A stretch of 64,000 bases of DNA, taken from assembly GCA_033675265.1 (NCBI GenBank), contig JAUJYZ010000250.1, positions 1-64,000 of the forward strand, read 5' to 3'. The stretch comes from Actinostola sp. cb2023 (Eukaryota > Cnidaria > Anthozoa > Actiniaria > Actinostolidae). The translations under genes were made by a program, and so were the position numbers. The notes below the pieces were generated by a model that was given only the letters and a program-made list of their open reading frames with translations, searched no databases and was not told the origin of the DNA. Every line of letters starts with the position of its first letter. Positions within the stretch are counted from its first letter, which is position 1. Shown here in pieces: positions 50,621 to 60,700 of the stretch.

Positions 50621-50787
50621 TAATGGCATTCTTTTTATAATGTATTCTCTTACTCCATCCACAATGCATGATTTTTTTTCTGGCAACATTGACATGCATG
50701 ATATTATTTTAGAAATATTTCTTTGCAGGAATTTTTTTTTGGTTTTTGGATTACCCCCCTTCACATTTCTAATGGTGCGTCCCTAAT

Positions 50788-50970
50788 GTACATTCATACA
50801 TGGCAATATGACTTCCGGTGGTTTTATTTATAACATCCATGCACTCTTTCGTTTTCTATCTCGTGGCTTCCTAACCAAACATACAGCTAATTAAAACATG
50901 TTAGCAGTGATTAACTAGAATAGAATGCAAACGGTTCACACGATGGAATTTCACTATGAGTAAATGTCAT
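50788..50970 (+). repeat. dispersed repeat, copy 2, in the 3' flank of a CALHM-like gene
   Basis: Nearly identical to 31,327-31,513. It begins about 11 bp after the stop codon of the minus-strand CALHM-like gene. It contains TTTATT at 50,823-50,828, which is AATAAA on the minus strand and could serve as that gene's polyadenylation signal. Confidence 0.9.
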
Positions 50971-50981
50971 CTTTCTTGCCT

Positions 50982-51893
50982 TTATAACAAACTACTTTCA
51001 TGTTTCAGACGTGTATTTTGATTCCCATTGACTTCATATCTTTGATCGTCATCTACGGTATCAGCTCGGTACGGCTCACTAAGATCGCCAGTTGTGCGTG
51101 GGTACTTTTTGGACAGCTCTTCTCGGATAAATTCAAACCGTGAGTAGCCACATTTGAGCTTCTCGGAGTTCGCTCTTTCGATTTTGTTCGCCACGTACTT
51201 TTCACCCTCTCTGGTTGCAATTTCCTGAATTTTCTCCTTGAAAAAGTCAACTGCAGCCTCCGCTTCGAGCTTCTGGTAGTCCTCCAAATCTGGTAGGATT
51301 CCCTCTGCTTCAAGGAACAAACATCTTCTTAAGCACACAACAACGAACGCTAAAACAATCAGGGAAACAAAGAACGCCCATGCAATAATGTGTGCCTCGG
51401 TTTCCGCCTTGCTAAACTTCCTGTCAATGTGAATTTTGATCTCTTTGATTTCTGCAACTGTTGCGTTCTTTGTGGCGTCTTGCATTGCGGCCAACTTTGG
51501 ACCAAGTTTTGCACAAACGTAGTAGTTCGTTTGGATCATAGCGACCACCAGCCACACTCCAGGAGGAAGTAGAGCCTGAAAGACCATGGAACTTACACGA
51601 CGGACAACCCACAATGGTCTGAATTGCGACAAGCGACACCCTGTCAAAACTTCCCAGAATTTCGAATTCAGCAGAAGTGTAAGGACGAACAGGCATAAAG
51701 CAGGGCAAAAGAGGAACAGTGCTCCGTACAAATGGTATCTTGAGTCGGGGCATTTGAAAACGTCTTTCTCGAAGATCCGCTCCAAACCAAAAACTAGGAC
51801 GAAAATCAGAACGTTCCTCAAAGTGGCACCCGTAGATTTGAAAACTTTCTCTAAGGCTGTCTTGAAGCCGGTGAAAAGTCTTCCTGCCACCAT
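50982..51893 (-). CDS. CALHM-family large-pore channel, paralogue A
   Basis: A single-exon frame of 303 residues. I chose the ATG at 51,893 (M-V-A-G) because the longer frame begins at TTG. Four membrane spans lie at about 27-43, 60-80, 105-125 and 168-187, followed by a charged, helical cytoplasmic tail. CALHM signatures include FKCP (46-49), YG..FLF.PA in span 2, LLLNSKFWE after it, and PPGVWL..M in span 3. CALHM proteins form oligomeric plasma-membrane channels that pass ions and, in some cases, ATP. Most members carry a CPC motif after span 1 and two cysteines in the second extracellular loop, forming two disulfides. Here C48 and C127 remain, but the second C of CPC is D50 and no second loop cysteine exists. 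A second CALHM gene lies 3 kb upstream on the same strand. Confidence 0.85.
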   Translation of the reverse strand: MVAGRLFTGFKTALEKVFKSTGATLRNVLIFVLVFGLERIFEKDVFKCPDSRYHLYGALFLFCPALCLFVLTLLLNSKFWEVLTGCRLSQFRPLWVVRRVSSMVFQALLPPGVWLVVAMIQTNYYVCAKLGPKLAAMQDATKNATVAEIKEIKIHIDRKFSKAETEAHIIAWAFFVSLIVLAFVVVCLRRCLFLEAEGILPDLEDYQKLEAEAAVDFFKEKIQEIATREGEKYVANKIERANSEKLKCGYSRFEFIREELSKKYPRTTGDLSEPYRADTVDDDQRYEVNGNQNTRLKHESSLL

Positions 51894-52009
51894 GATTTGT
51901 CTGGCCAACAAGACTCATGCGATGTTTGTGTGTCTACGTATGAACATGGATTCCATGGTATGAACCGTGTAGTTTCAAAAGCAAAATATATCCAGTAAGT
52001 GAAATATAA

Positions 52010-52017
52010 TGACGTCA
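52010..52017. promoter_or_regulatory. CRE-like TGACGTCA upstream of CALHM paralogue A
   Basis: A full consensus cAMP-response-type palindrome about 117 bp upstream of the ATG. A weak TATATTT on the minus strand lies between (about 51,985-51,992). Function is inferred from motif and spacing only. Confidence 0.3.
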
Positions 52018-53492
52018 GAAAGGAACTGACGTATTTGATACAAACGTACTTGATACTAACCGGTACTCATAACCTGTTTGGACCGGTTTGAACCGGATCT
52101 AATTGTCAGTGAAATGATATCGATTGTGTTTCCGATTAGTTATCACTTTCATATTTAGTTGTCGTCGTCGTTGTAATTTTGCATTGCATGCCGAAAAATT
52201 ACAACGCAGTTGCCCGACACAATGTTTTCAACACTGCAGACTACAAACCATGTAACACTTTTTTTTATTAAATAGATGAGACGGAACCCAAACAAGATAT
52301 CCTGCAGAGCGCGCGGAGGGGGAGGGGCTTTTTGTCCACAGGTAGTAAAATATTTCAGGAAATTAAACAAATGGTATCGTCATTGCGACCCTTGTAGGGA
52401 AGAAACATTTTAGCCCCACCACCTTTAAGCTTGCTCCGCGGGCCCTGTCCTGTAGACAGCAAAACATGCATGTACAGTTCCCGTACTCAATTTCGCGAAC
52501 TGAACTCCGACGAGAAGACTGATCGATTGGGAGACCATATTGGTCTAAGTAAAGTAGCAGAATTTGACAGATAATTTTAATGTACAAGACAATATTTTGA
52601 GCCCATAATTGCTGCGAGCGAAGCGAGCAGCGAAACTAATCTGGACATGGGCTTCCTGTGTTGTATGTGGACGCGTTTCACTGGGCTCTTTATTATCCAG
52701 CTTGATTCGAGACTTTGAGGAATCGATCGAGATGATTTCTGAGTATGACGTCGCTGGTCATGACATCACGATGATTTTTGGTGCGGTACTTATGATCAGC
52801 GGTGGTAATAACATGGTCGCTGTGATATAATACGTTCTCCTTGTAGCTATTGGTTGCATTGTACTATACTTACACTCGGAAAAGAAAGCGAAAGCTTGAC
52901 ATGTTCATCATTGGTTCATAGCGACTATACAGTCAGGAATACCAGCCGTGTACGGGGGATGATGAAAGTTCACCGTGATAATGGTGCTAGAACTGATAAA
53001 CAAACGAATAGCTGGTCATCTACACATCTATAATCTAGATGTTCTTAAGTTTTATTCTTCTACTGGTATATGTTCAAGGTAATTTAATGGAGCAGAAGCC
53101 GTCAAAGTTCGTTCTACGATGACGGTAAATACATGTACTTTATTTTACCTCACCGATCGACCGTTTCAAGTTCGACTAAATTAAATACTACTGCATAAAT
53201 CTTCTCCCTCATAGTCTACAGTGTAATACGTACTATTAATATTCAAGACTGGCTTGTGATTAAACGTGATGAAAAGGAAGATGTGTGTATTATCAAGCGA
53301 AATAAATTCATGTTTTATCACTCGACAGAAGCTACAATATTGTGTCGCCAATTTGAAGCACAGGAAGCCCAAACATAGAAGTGAACTTTAAAATATATCA
53401 TATCATTTGCTGAAATGTAGAATGAAAGTTCACAGTTACATTTTGCAACTAAATTCAACTCGCAGCACTTCACTTTCTATTAGAAACGGCTA

Positions 53493-53525
<33 letters not shown>

Positions 53526-53666
53526 TATTACATAATGTTCTCTAGAACTCCTATCGTGTTTATTTCACAGTGCACAAACACGATTGATCGCCCAAAGATA
53601 ATGATGTTGATGTTAGAACAGATTTCATATGATATGAGAACCTTACTGCACCGACTTACAGTGAAC
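52018..53666. other. intergenic region between the CALHM genes, no gene seen
   Basis: It contains a GCGAGCGAAGCGAGCAGCG motif at about 52,614, two instances of a CACAGGAAGCCCA-type motif (about 52,647 inverted and 53,361) and a short (AAT)n tract at 53,493-53,526. Open frames are short and composition-driven. Confidence 0.5.
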
Positions 53667-54790
53667 GCGCCATGACCGTGCTATGGCCGTGCTATACTAT
53701 GCCGTGCCATGACCGTGCTGTGCTATGACCGTGCTTGTGACCGTGCTGTGCTATGACCGTGCTGTGACCGTGCTGTGCTACGACCGTGCTGTGCTATGAC
53801 CGTGCTGTGACCGTGCTGTGCTATGACCGTGCTGTGCTATGACTGTGCTGTGACCGTGCTGTGCTATGACCGTGCTGTGCTATGACCGTGCTGTGCTATG
53901 ACCGTGCTGTGCTATGACCGTGCTGTGCTATGACCGTGCTGTGCTATGACCGTGCTGTGACCGTGCTGTGACCGTGCTGTGTTATGACCGTGCTGTGCTA
54001 TGACCGTGCTGTGCTATGACTGTGCTGTGACCGTGCTGTGCTATGACCGTGCTGTGACCGTGCTGTGCTATGACCGTGCTATGACCGTGCTGTGCAATGA
54101 CCGTGCTGTGCTGTGACCGTGCTGTGCTATGACCGTGCTGTGCTATGACCGTGCTGTGCTATGACCGTGCTGTGCTATGACCGTGCTGTGACCGTGCTGT
54201 GCTGTGACCGTGCTGTGCTGTGACCGTGCTGTGCTGTGACCGTGCTGTGCTATGACCGTGCTGTGCTATGACCGTGCTGTGACCGTGCTGTGCTATGACC
54301 GTGCTGTGACCGTGCTGTGCTATGACCGTGCTGTGCTATGACCGTGCTGTGACCGTGCTGTGCTATGACCGTGCTGTGACCGTGCTGTGCTATGACCGTG
54401 CTGTGACCGTGCTGTGCTATGACCGTGCTGTGCTGTGCCGTGCCATGACCGTGCTATGACCATGCCATGACCGTGCTGTGCTGTGCCTGCCATGACCGTG
54501 CTATGACCATGCCATGACCGTGCTGTGACATGACCGTGCTATGACCGTGCTGTGACATGACCGTGCTGTACCGTGCTATATGTTGTGCCGTGACGGCGCT
54601 GTGCTGTGCCGTGCCGTGCTATGTTGTGTCGTGGCCGTGCTGTGCCGTGCCATGACCGTGCTATGACCGTGCTATGTTGTGCCGTGTCACGTGCGACCGT
54701 GCTATGACCGTGCTGTACCATGACCGTACTATGACCGTGCTATGTTGCATGTGTTGTGCCATGACCGTACTATGACCGTGCCAGTGCATT
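53667..54790 (+). repeat. CCGTGCTGTG minisatellite, about 1.1 kb
   Basis: Two unit types alternate irregularly: a 16-bp unit CCGTGCTGTGCTATGA and an 11-bp unit CCGTGCTGTGA. Variants degrade towards both ends (CCGTGCCATGA, CCGTGCTATGTTG). It ends about 95 bp short of the stop codon of CALHM paralogue B and lies in that gene's 3' flank. Confidence 0.95.
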
Positions 54791-54883
54791 GTGCCGTGAT
54801 TTTTCACTGTCATATGCAAGCTGTTCTTAAGACAACATTCGTGGTTGTGGTGGCAATGATGATGATGACCAATGTGCGAACTC

Positions 54884-55972
54884 CTATTTTGCTGATTGTG
54901 ATCTTTTAAAACAAACTTTCGTTGTGTCATGCATCTGAGCATGCGCGCCGACCTGTGACTCCACCGAAGTAGCAATGCACCCGTCATTTACCACTCTCCA
55001 TTCCGATTCAAACTGCACACCGCTGCTTCCGTCGACGAAAAAATAGGAATCGATGACAACGTCCTCTTCCAAGATACACTCGGGCGATAAAAATCCATCT
55101 CTCGCTTGATCCTGACGGTCCTGTCTTCTGCGGTCCGTCAGACGCAAAGCAGAGTAGTAGTACTGGGAATATTGACTGTCTAGAATGGATCCTGCTTCAG
55201 ACAAAAAGTCCAAACACTTTTGTGGCTCCTTCCTTTCCATCTCTTCTAGAAGGCTTTCCACCACTTTTTTACCTCGATCTTCAGCTTTTTGTTTTGCCTG
55301 CCTGTGGAACTCCCTGGCCGCAGCTTTGGCCTCGACTCGCTTGTAAAACTTTTCCCCTGGAAGTCGAAATGTTCTCTTGGCGCAACATTTGCTAATGAAA
55401 GCCACCACTACGACACCGAATGTTGCAGTTATTAACAGTGTCAATCCAATCATTTGCGAGAGAGCCATCAGCTGAGCTTCAGTGTAAGGACTTGCAGCCA
55501 TCTTCATGGAGCTACAAGGTAGAAGATTCGTCTTTCCATTGGACAACGCCGAATTACTGCTGTCTGACACGGGTCCAAACACAGCGCACACAAAAAATGT
55601 CTTCTGCAAGAAAGACAAGATGAGCCATACGGACGGAGAGAGCAAAGCTTTGGATACGATTTCTCCAATGAGACACACAACACGGCAACGTTTAACACGT
55701 CGACCGCCATCAGCTGTTTTGCACCGTCTTTTAAACTTGCTTAAAAGAGTCCAAGTATTCGAGTTGAGTAGAATGCCAACCATGAACAAGAACACCGCTG
55801 GCCCAAGCAAGAACAACAATCCATAATATTGGTAATTTTTGCAAGGACAACGAAAAACAACCTTCTGGAATACTTCCTCGAGTACCAGCGTAGAAACGAT
55901 GAGAGATGCATAAATAACAGTCTCCTTTGACTTGTTGAAGAGAATGGCTCCCTCTGTGAGCAGCGTGTCCAT
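54884..55972 (-). CDS. CALHM-family large-pore channel, paralogue B
   Basis: A single-exon frame of 362 residues starting at ATG 55,972. Span 1 is about 19-36, FRCPC at 40-44, span 2 about 50-70 (YGLLFLLGPAVFLF, then LLNSNTW), span 3 about 103-126 (LLSPSVWLILSFLQ) and span 4 about 172-193. C42, C44, C129 and C153 fit the two conserved extracellular disulfides of CALHM channels. The tail after residue 200 is long and charged and ends in a less conserved stretch from about 290, longer than in paralogue A. The product is expected to be a plasma-membrane oligomeric channel; which subtype and what it passes cannot be told. Same strand as paralogue A, so the pair probably arose by tandem duplication, though divergence is considerable. 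Confidence 0.85.
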   Translation of the reverse strand: MDTLLTEGAILFNKSKETVIYASLIVSTLVLEEVFQKVVFRCPCKNYQYYGLLFLLGPAVFLFMVGILLNSNTWTLLSKFKRRCKTADGGRRVKRCRVVCLIGEIVSKALLSPSVWLILSFLQKTFFVCAVFGPVSDSSNSALSNGKTNLLPCSSMKMAASPYTEAQLMALSQMIGLTLLITATFGVVVVAFISKCCAKRTFRLPGEKFYKRVEAKAAAREFHRQAKQKAEDRGKKVVESLLEEMERKEPQKCLDFLSEAGSILDSQYSQYYYSALRLTDRRRQDRQDQARDGFLSPECILEEDVVIDSYFFVDGSSGVQFESEWRVVNDGCIATSVESQVGAHAQMHDTTKVCFKRSQSAK

Positions 55973-56082
55973 AGTTGTACTCTAGTTGTAAAGGGAACTC
56001 AGTGTTGTCCTTGTTTGTTCTTATAACACATGTAATGCAGATGTATACACATATAATGCAGATGTAATGCAACCAAGAGTCT

Positions 56083-56090
56083 CTTTTATA
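56083..56090 (-). promoter_or_regulatory. TATA-like element of CALHM paralogue B
   Basis: TATAAAAG on the minus strand lies about 110 bp upstream of the ATG at 55,972, predicting a leader of roughly 80 bases. Confidence 0.45.
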
Positions 56091-56317
56091 TCAAATACCA
56101 GCACTCCGTTTTCCAATACAACGATACAATTTTGCTTGAAAGAAAAGAGCCTGAAATACTTGCTTAAAGACACAATGAATACAAATGACGATGGTGCAAG
56201 TCATGGGTGGAGTGACAGTAAGCTGAAGCACTGAAGCGTTCCAAACACAACACGTGGGGCGTAGTATTTCAGTTTCCATAAATCACTCTCCGCCATAGTT
56301 TCGAAACCAATACAGTA

Positions 56318-56640
<323 letters not shown>

Positions 56641-56984
56641 TCAAATATCCATCTTGACTGTCTCAAGTGTATTCTTACTTTGTTTTTAATTCGCATCTGA
56701 AGTCATGGCAGCCGCCATCTTGAACAGTTCGCATGGGAAGAGCACAGGGTACCCAAGTGACCTCAGACAAAATTGCAACGATCGATTCGAAGTGAATGTG
56801 ATTGCCATCACGACTCGTTGGATTTACAGCTTGGAATTTACAGGGAAATATATGATATTTTGTGAAGCAGAACCAGTACTACCTGCCGTGATATGGTTTT
56901 TTGTTTTGCTATGTTTGTTTGTTTGTTTGTTGTTAATGTTGTTGTTGTTTTCTTTGGGGGGTTGTGAAGGGGGTGAATTATTAG

Positions 56985-57062
56985 TTATTGTAATGCGCAC
57001 TTGATCATTTTATGAAAAGTGCGCAATAGAAATTAATAAATTATTATAAATTATTATTATTG
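56985..57062 (+). mobile_element. 3' tail of a LINE/SINE-like element with hairpin
   Basis: TGCGCACTT and AAGTGCGCA form a stem around a 14-base loop, followed by AATAAATTATT repeats. Such a hairpin plus simple tail is characteristic of the ends of some non-LTR retroelements. No coding part is attached. Confidence 0.4.
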
Positions 57063-57202
57063 AATTTGTTTGGCAGTTTATAGTTTACTATTCAGTCTAA
57101 AATGAGACACATTCTGTCAAGGCTAGTTTTTAATCATACAACGCCGGTGTTGTAAATCAGTATTGTTTCACTATCTGCTAGAAGAAGCTAAGCAGTTACA
57201 TA

Positions 57203-57714
57203 TAATACGACAAGTGTAAAAATATATACTAGGTTCTGATTGGTCGATATTGTCCTCACTACATTCAAAACAGCAGCATTAACAGTGAACGACGCTTTGT
57301 AATACGACAAGTGTAAAAATACTAGGTTCTGATTGGTCGATATTCTAGGTAGCCCTCACTACATTCAAAACAGCAGCTTTAACAGTGAACGACGCTTTGT
57401 AATACGACAAGTGTAAAAATACTAGGTTCTGATTGGTCGATATTCTAGGTAGCCCTCACTACATTCAAAACAGCAGCTTTAACAGTGAACGACGCTTTGT
57501 AATACGACAAGTGTAAAAATACTAGGTTCTGATTGGTCGATATTCTAGGTAGCCCTCACTACATTCAAAACAGCAGCTTTAACAGTGAACGACGCTTTGT
57601 AATACGACAAGTGTAAAAATACTAGGTTCTGATTGGTCGATATTCTAGGTAGCCCTCACTACATTCAAAACAGCAGCATTAACAGTGAACGACGCTTTGT
57701 AATACGACAAGTGT
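57203..57714 (+). repeat. 100-bp tandem repeat, five copies, overlapping a gene's 3' end
   Basis: The word GACGCTTTGTAATACGACAA recurs at 57,291, 57,391, 57,491, 57,591 and 57,691, exactly 100 bp apart. Copies differ by few bases. The first lacks the TCTAGGTAG segment and the rightmost ends at about 57,714, where the coding sequence of the DUF229 gene begins to diverge from the unit. The stop codon of that gene (57,645-57,647) lies in the rightmost units. Confidence 0.95.
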
Positions 57715-60700
57715 TTAGTGGCAGAAAAGGCAAAACTAATGGTTGCTGGAGAAACAGTGACGAGCAGAGGAGCCTCGCTAGAGAACCTGATATTCGACGC
57801 TTCACGATAAGCAATCAACACATCACGTGATCGATCTAAACAAACGTTCGCAACTTCGTAGCCGTAAGCTTCTCCATCGCCGTGGACCCTCTCTATCAGA
57901 TACACGCATCCGTCGTTATCAATTCTCTTCACAGTAGCTCTACAATTGAAGAACTTTGAAGTATTCTCTATTACTAAGGATACCAGTTCTTTTCTAGTTG
58001 TAGGAAAGTCTACCTTCTTAGCGGAGTTGCACACACATAGTTTCAAGTTAACGTTCTTATCTGCGCATGTTTTGTACTTTCCAAACATCGACAGTCTTTC
58101 GTAGTGCACAAGCTCGTAGTTGAGTGAATTCGAATCAGAAGATTTCTTGGATTTGATTTCCACGCGAAAAATGTCGTGGATTTGGGAGACAACGTCACCT
58201 GCCGGGACCATGACGTCTAAGCTTGTTACCAAACACCCATCTGCTGGTGAATTGCGCTGGCGAACATTTTCAAAGCGGCTCGGTTGGAGACGACGACAAG
58301 AACTTGTCAGCGAAGAACCGGAATTCCGACATAAGCTGCTTTGTAATTTATTATTTAGTTTACCGATGGCAAATTCAACGAGTGCGATTTTCAAAGTGTC
58401 ATTTGTGGTCGGGCTGTCCCAGCCATCGCATACACACAAGTTTGGAGTGCGTAATTCCACATTATTACATGTTCTGTCTGTATTTATGGGTGTAAACACC
58501 CCTGTAGGCTTGACACGCCCATCAAGGGGACCAGCCAGCGCCATGAGTGTAGGATGCAAGTCAATCATTGTAACTAATTGACGTTGATTGGTCCTTAAAG
58601 CCTTCATGGCCTCGTCTCCAAGAAGCTTTGCAACATTATTTGGTACGATGATAAATAAACTCGGATGGAACATTTCAAAGCGCCCTTCAAGGGTGGACAC
58701 AGTATACTCAGTGTACGTGTTGCCGTGGTCTGCTAGGACAATAGTAAGTGTGTTTTCGTCCTGCGCAAACTCAGTAGCGTACTTGACCAGATCTTTATCA
58801 AACGTCTGTATCCTCAAACCATCCTGGTCGTGCCCCACATTGAGAGTCAGGTAAGAGAGAATGGGTAGGGCACGAGGCGATGTCTTGATGGCCTTTAGAG
58901 TGTCCAAGACGTGCTGTAGGAAGTAGCTATGCTGGAATTTACCGTTGAAGCAGATTTTCATTTCTTCAGGACCATTGAATGGGACGACTAAACCATATGC
59001 ATTTAGGATTTCACAGCTGGAGTGCGTCATGCCTATCAGAACAAGAAAACGTGAACCTGAATGGAATTAAACGTGATGGGAGTAAATAGAGACGTTGTGT
59101 ATGGGAAGTAATATACGGTTCGTGACCGTGTACATGTTCAAGCCACAGGCAGCCCAAGCATTCCTTTAGAGACTACTAAATAATTCAATAAAATGATATT
59201 AAATAAATAAATATGCACTCTGCGTTCAATATGCACTCTTTGCGGGCGCGTCTTGCGGGACGCACACAGGAAGCCCAACATAGAAGAAGAACAAGAAGAA
59301 GAAGAAGAAGAAGAATAAGAATACTTTATTTGCACTTTACATAATATTACAAGTTTTTTGTATTGATAAATAAAATTAAGGAGGAGAATAAAATGATAGT
59401 GTAAACATAGGACGTTACTCAGCACAGGGAGCTCAACATAGGACGTTACACAGCACAGGGAGCTCAACATAGGACGTTACACAGCACATGGAGCTCAACA
59501 TAGGACGTTACACAGCACATGGAGCTCAACATAGGACGTTACTCAGCACTGGGAGCTCAACATAGGACGTTACTCAGCACAGGGAGCTCAACATAGGACG
59601 TTACTCAGCACAGGGAGCTCAACATAGGACGTTACTCAGCACAGGGAGCTCAACATAGGACGTTACACAGCACATGGAGCTCAACATAGGACGTTACACA
59701 GCACTGGGAGCTCAACATAGGACGTTACACAGCACAGGGAGCTCAACATAGGACGTTACTCAGCACAGGGAGCTCAACATAGGACGTTACTCAGCACAGG
59801 GAGCTCAACATAGGACGTTACACAGCACAGGGAGCTCAACATAGGACGTTACACAGCACAGGGAGCTCAACATAGGACGTTACACAGCACAGGGAGCTCA
59901 ACATAGGACGTTACACAGCACAGGGAGCTCAACATAGGACGTTACACAGCACAGGGAGCTCAACATAGGACGTTACACAGCACAGGGAGCTCAACATAGG
60001 ACGTTACACAGCACAGGGAGCTCAACATAGGACGTTACTCAGCACAGGGAGCTCAACATAGGACGTTACACAGCACAGGGAGCTCAACATAGGACGTTAC
60101 ACAGCACAGGGAGCTCAACATAGGACGTTACACAGCACATGGAGCTCAACATAGGACGTTACTCAGCACTGGGAGCTCAACATAGGACGTTACACAGCAC
60201 AGGGAGCTCAACATAGGACGTTACTCAGCACAGGGAGCTCAACATAGGACGTTACTCAGCACAGGGAGCTCAACATAGGACGTTACACAGCACAGGGAGC
60301 TCAACATAGGACGTTACACAGCACATGGAGCTCAACATAGGACGTTACTCAGCACTGGGAGCTCAACATAGGACGTTACACAGCACAGGGAGCTCAACAT
60401 AGGACGTTACTCAGCACAGGGAGCTCAACATAGGACGTTACTCAGCACAGGGAGCTCAACATAGGACGTTACACAGCACAGGGAGCTCAACATAGGACGT
60501 TACACAGCACAGGGAGCTCAACATAGGACGTTACACAGCACAGGGAGCTCAACATAGGACGTTACACAGGACAGGGAGCTCAACATAGGACGTTACACAG
60601 CACAGGGAGCTCAACATAGGACGTTACACAGCACAGGGAGCTCAACATAGGACGTTACACAGCACAGGGAGCTCAACATAGGACGTTACACAGCACAGGG

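Noticed and set aside
54539..54987. His/Arg-rich frames on the minus strand
   Set aside because: They are the CCGTGCTGTG minisatellite read in reverse.
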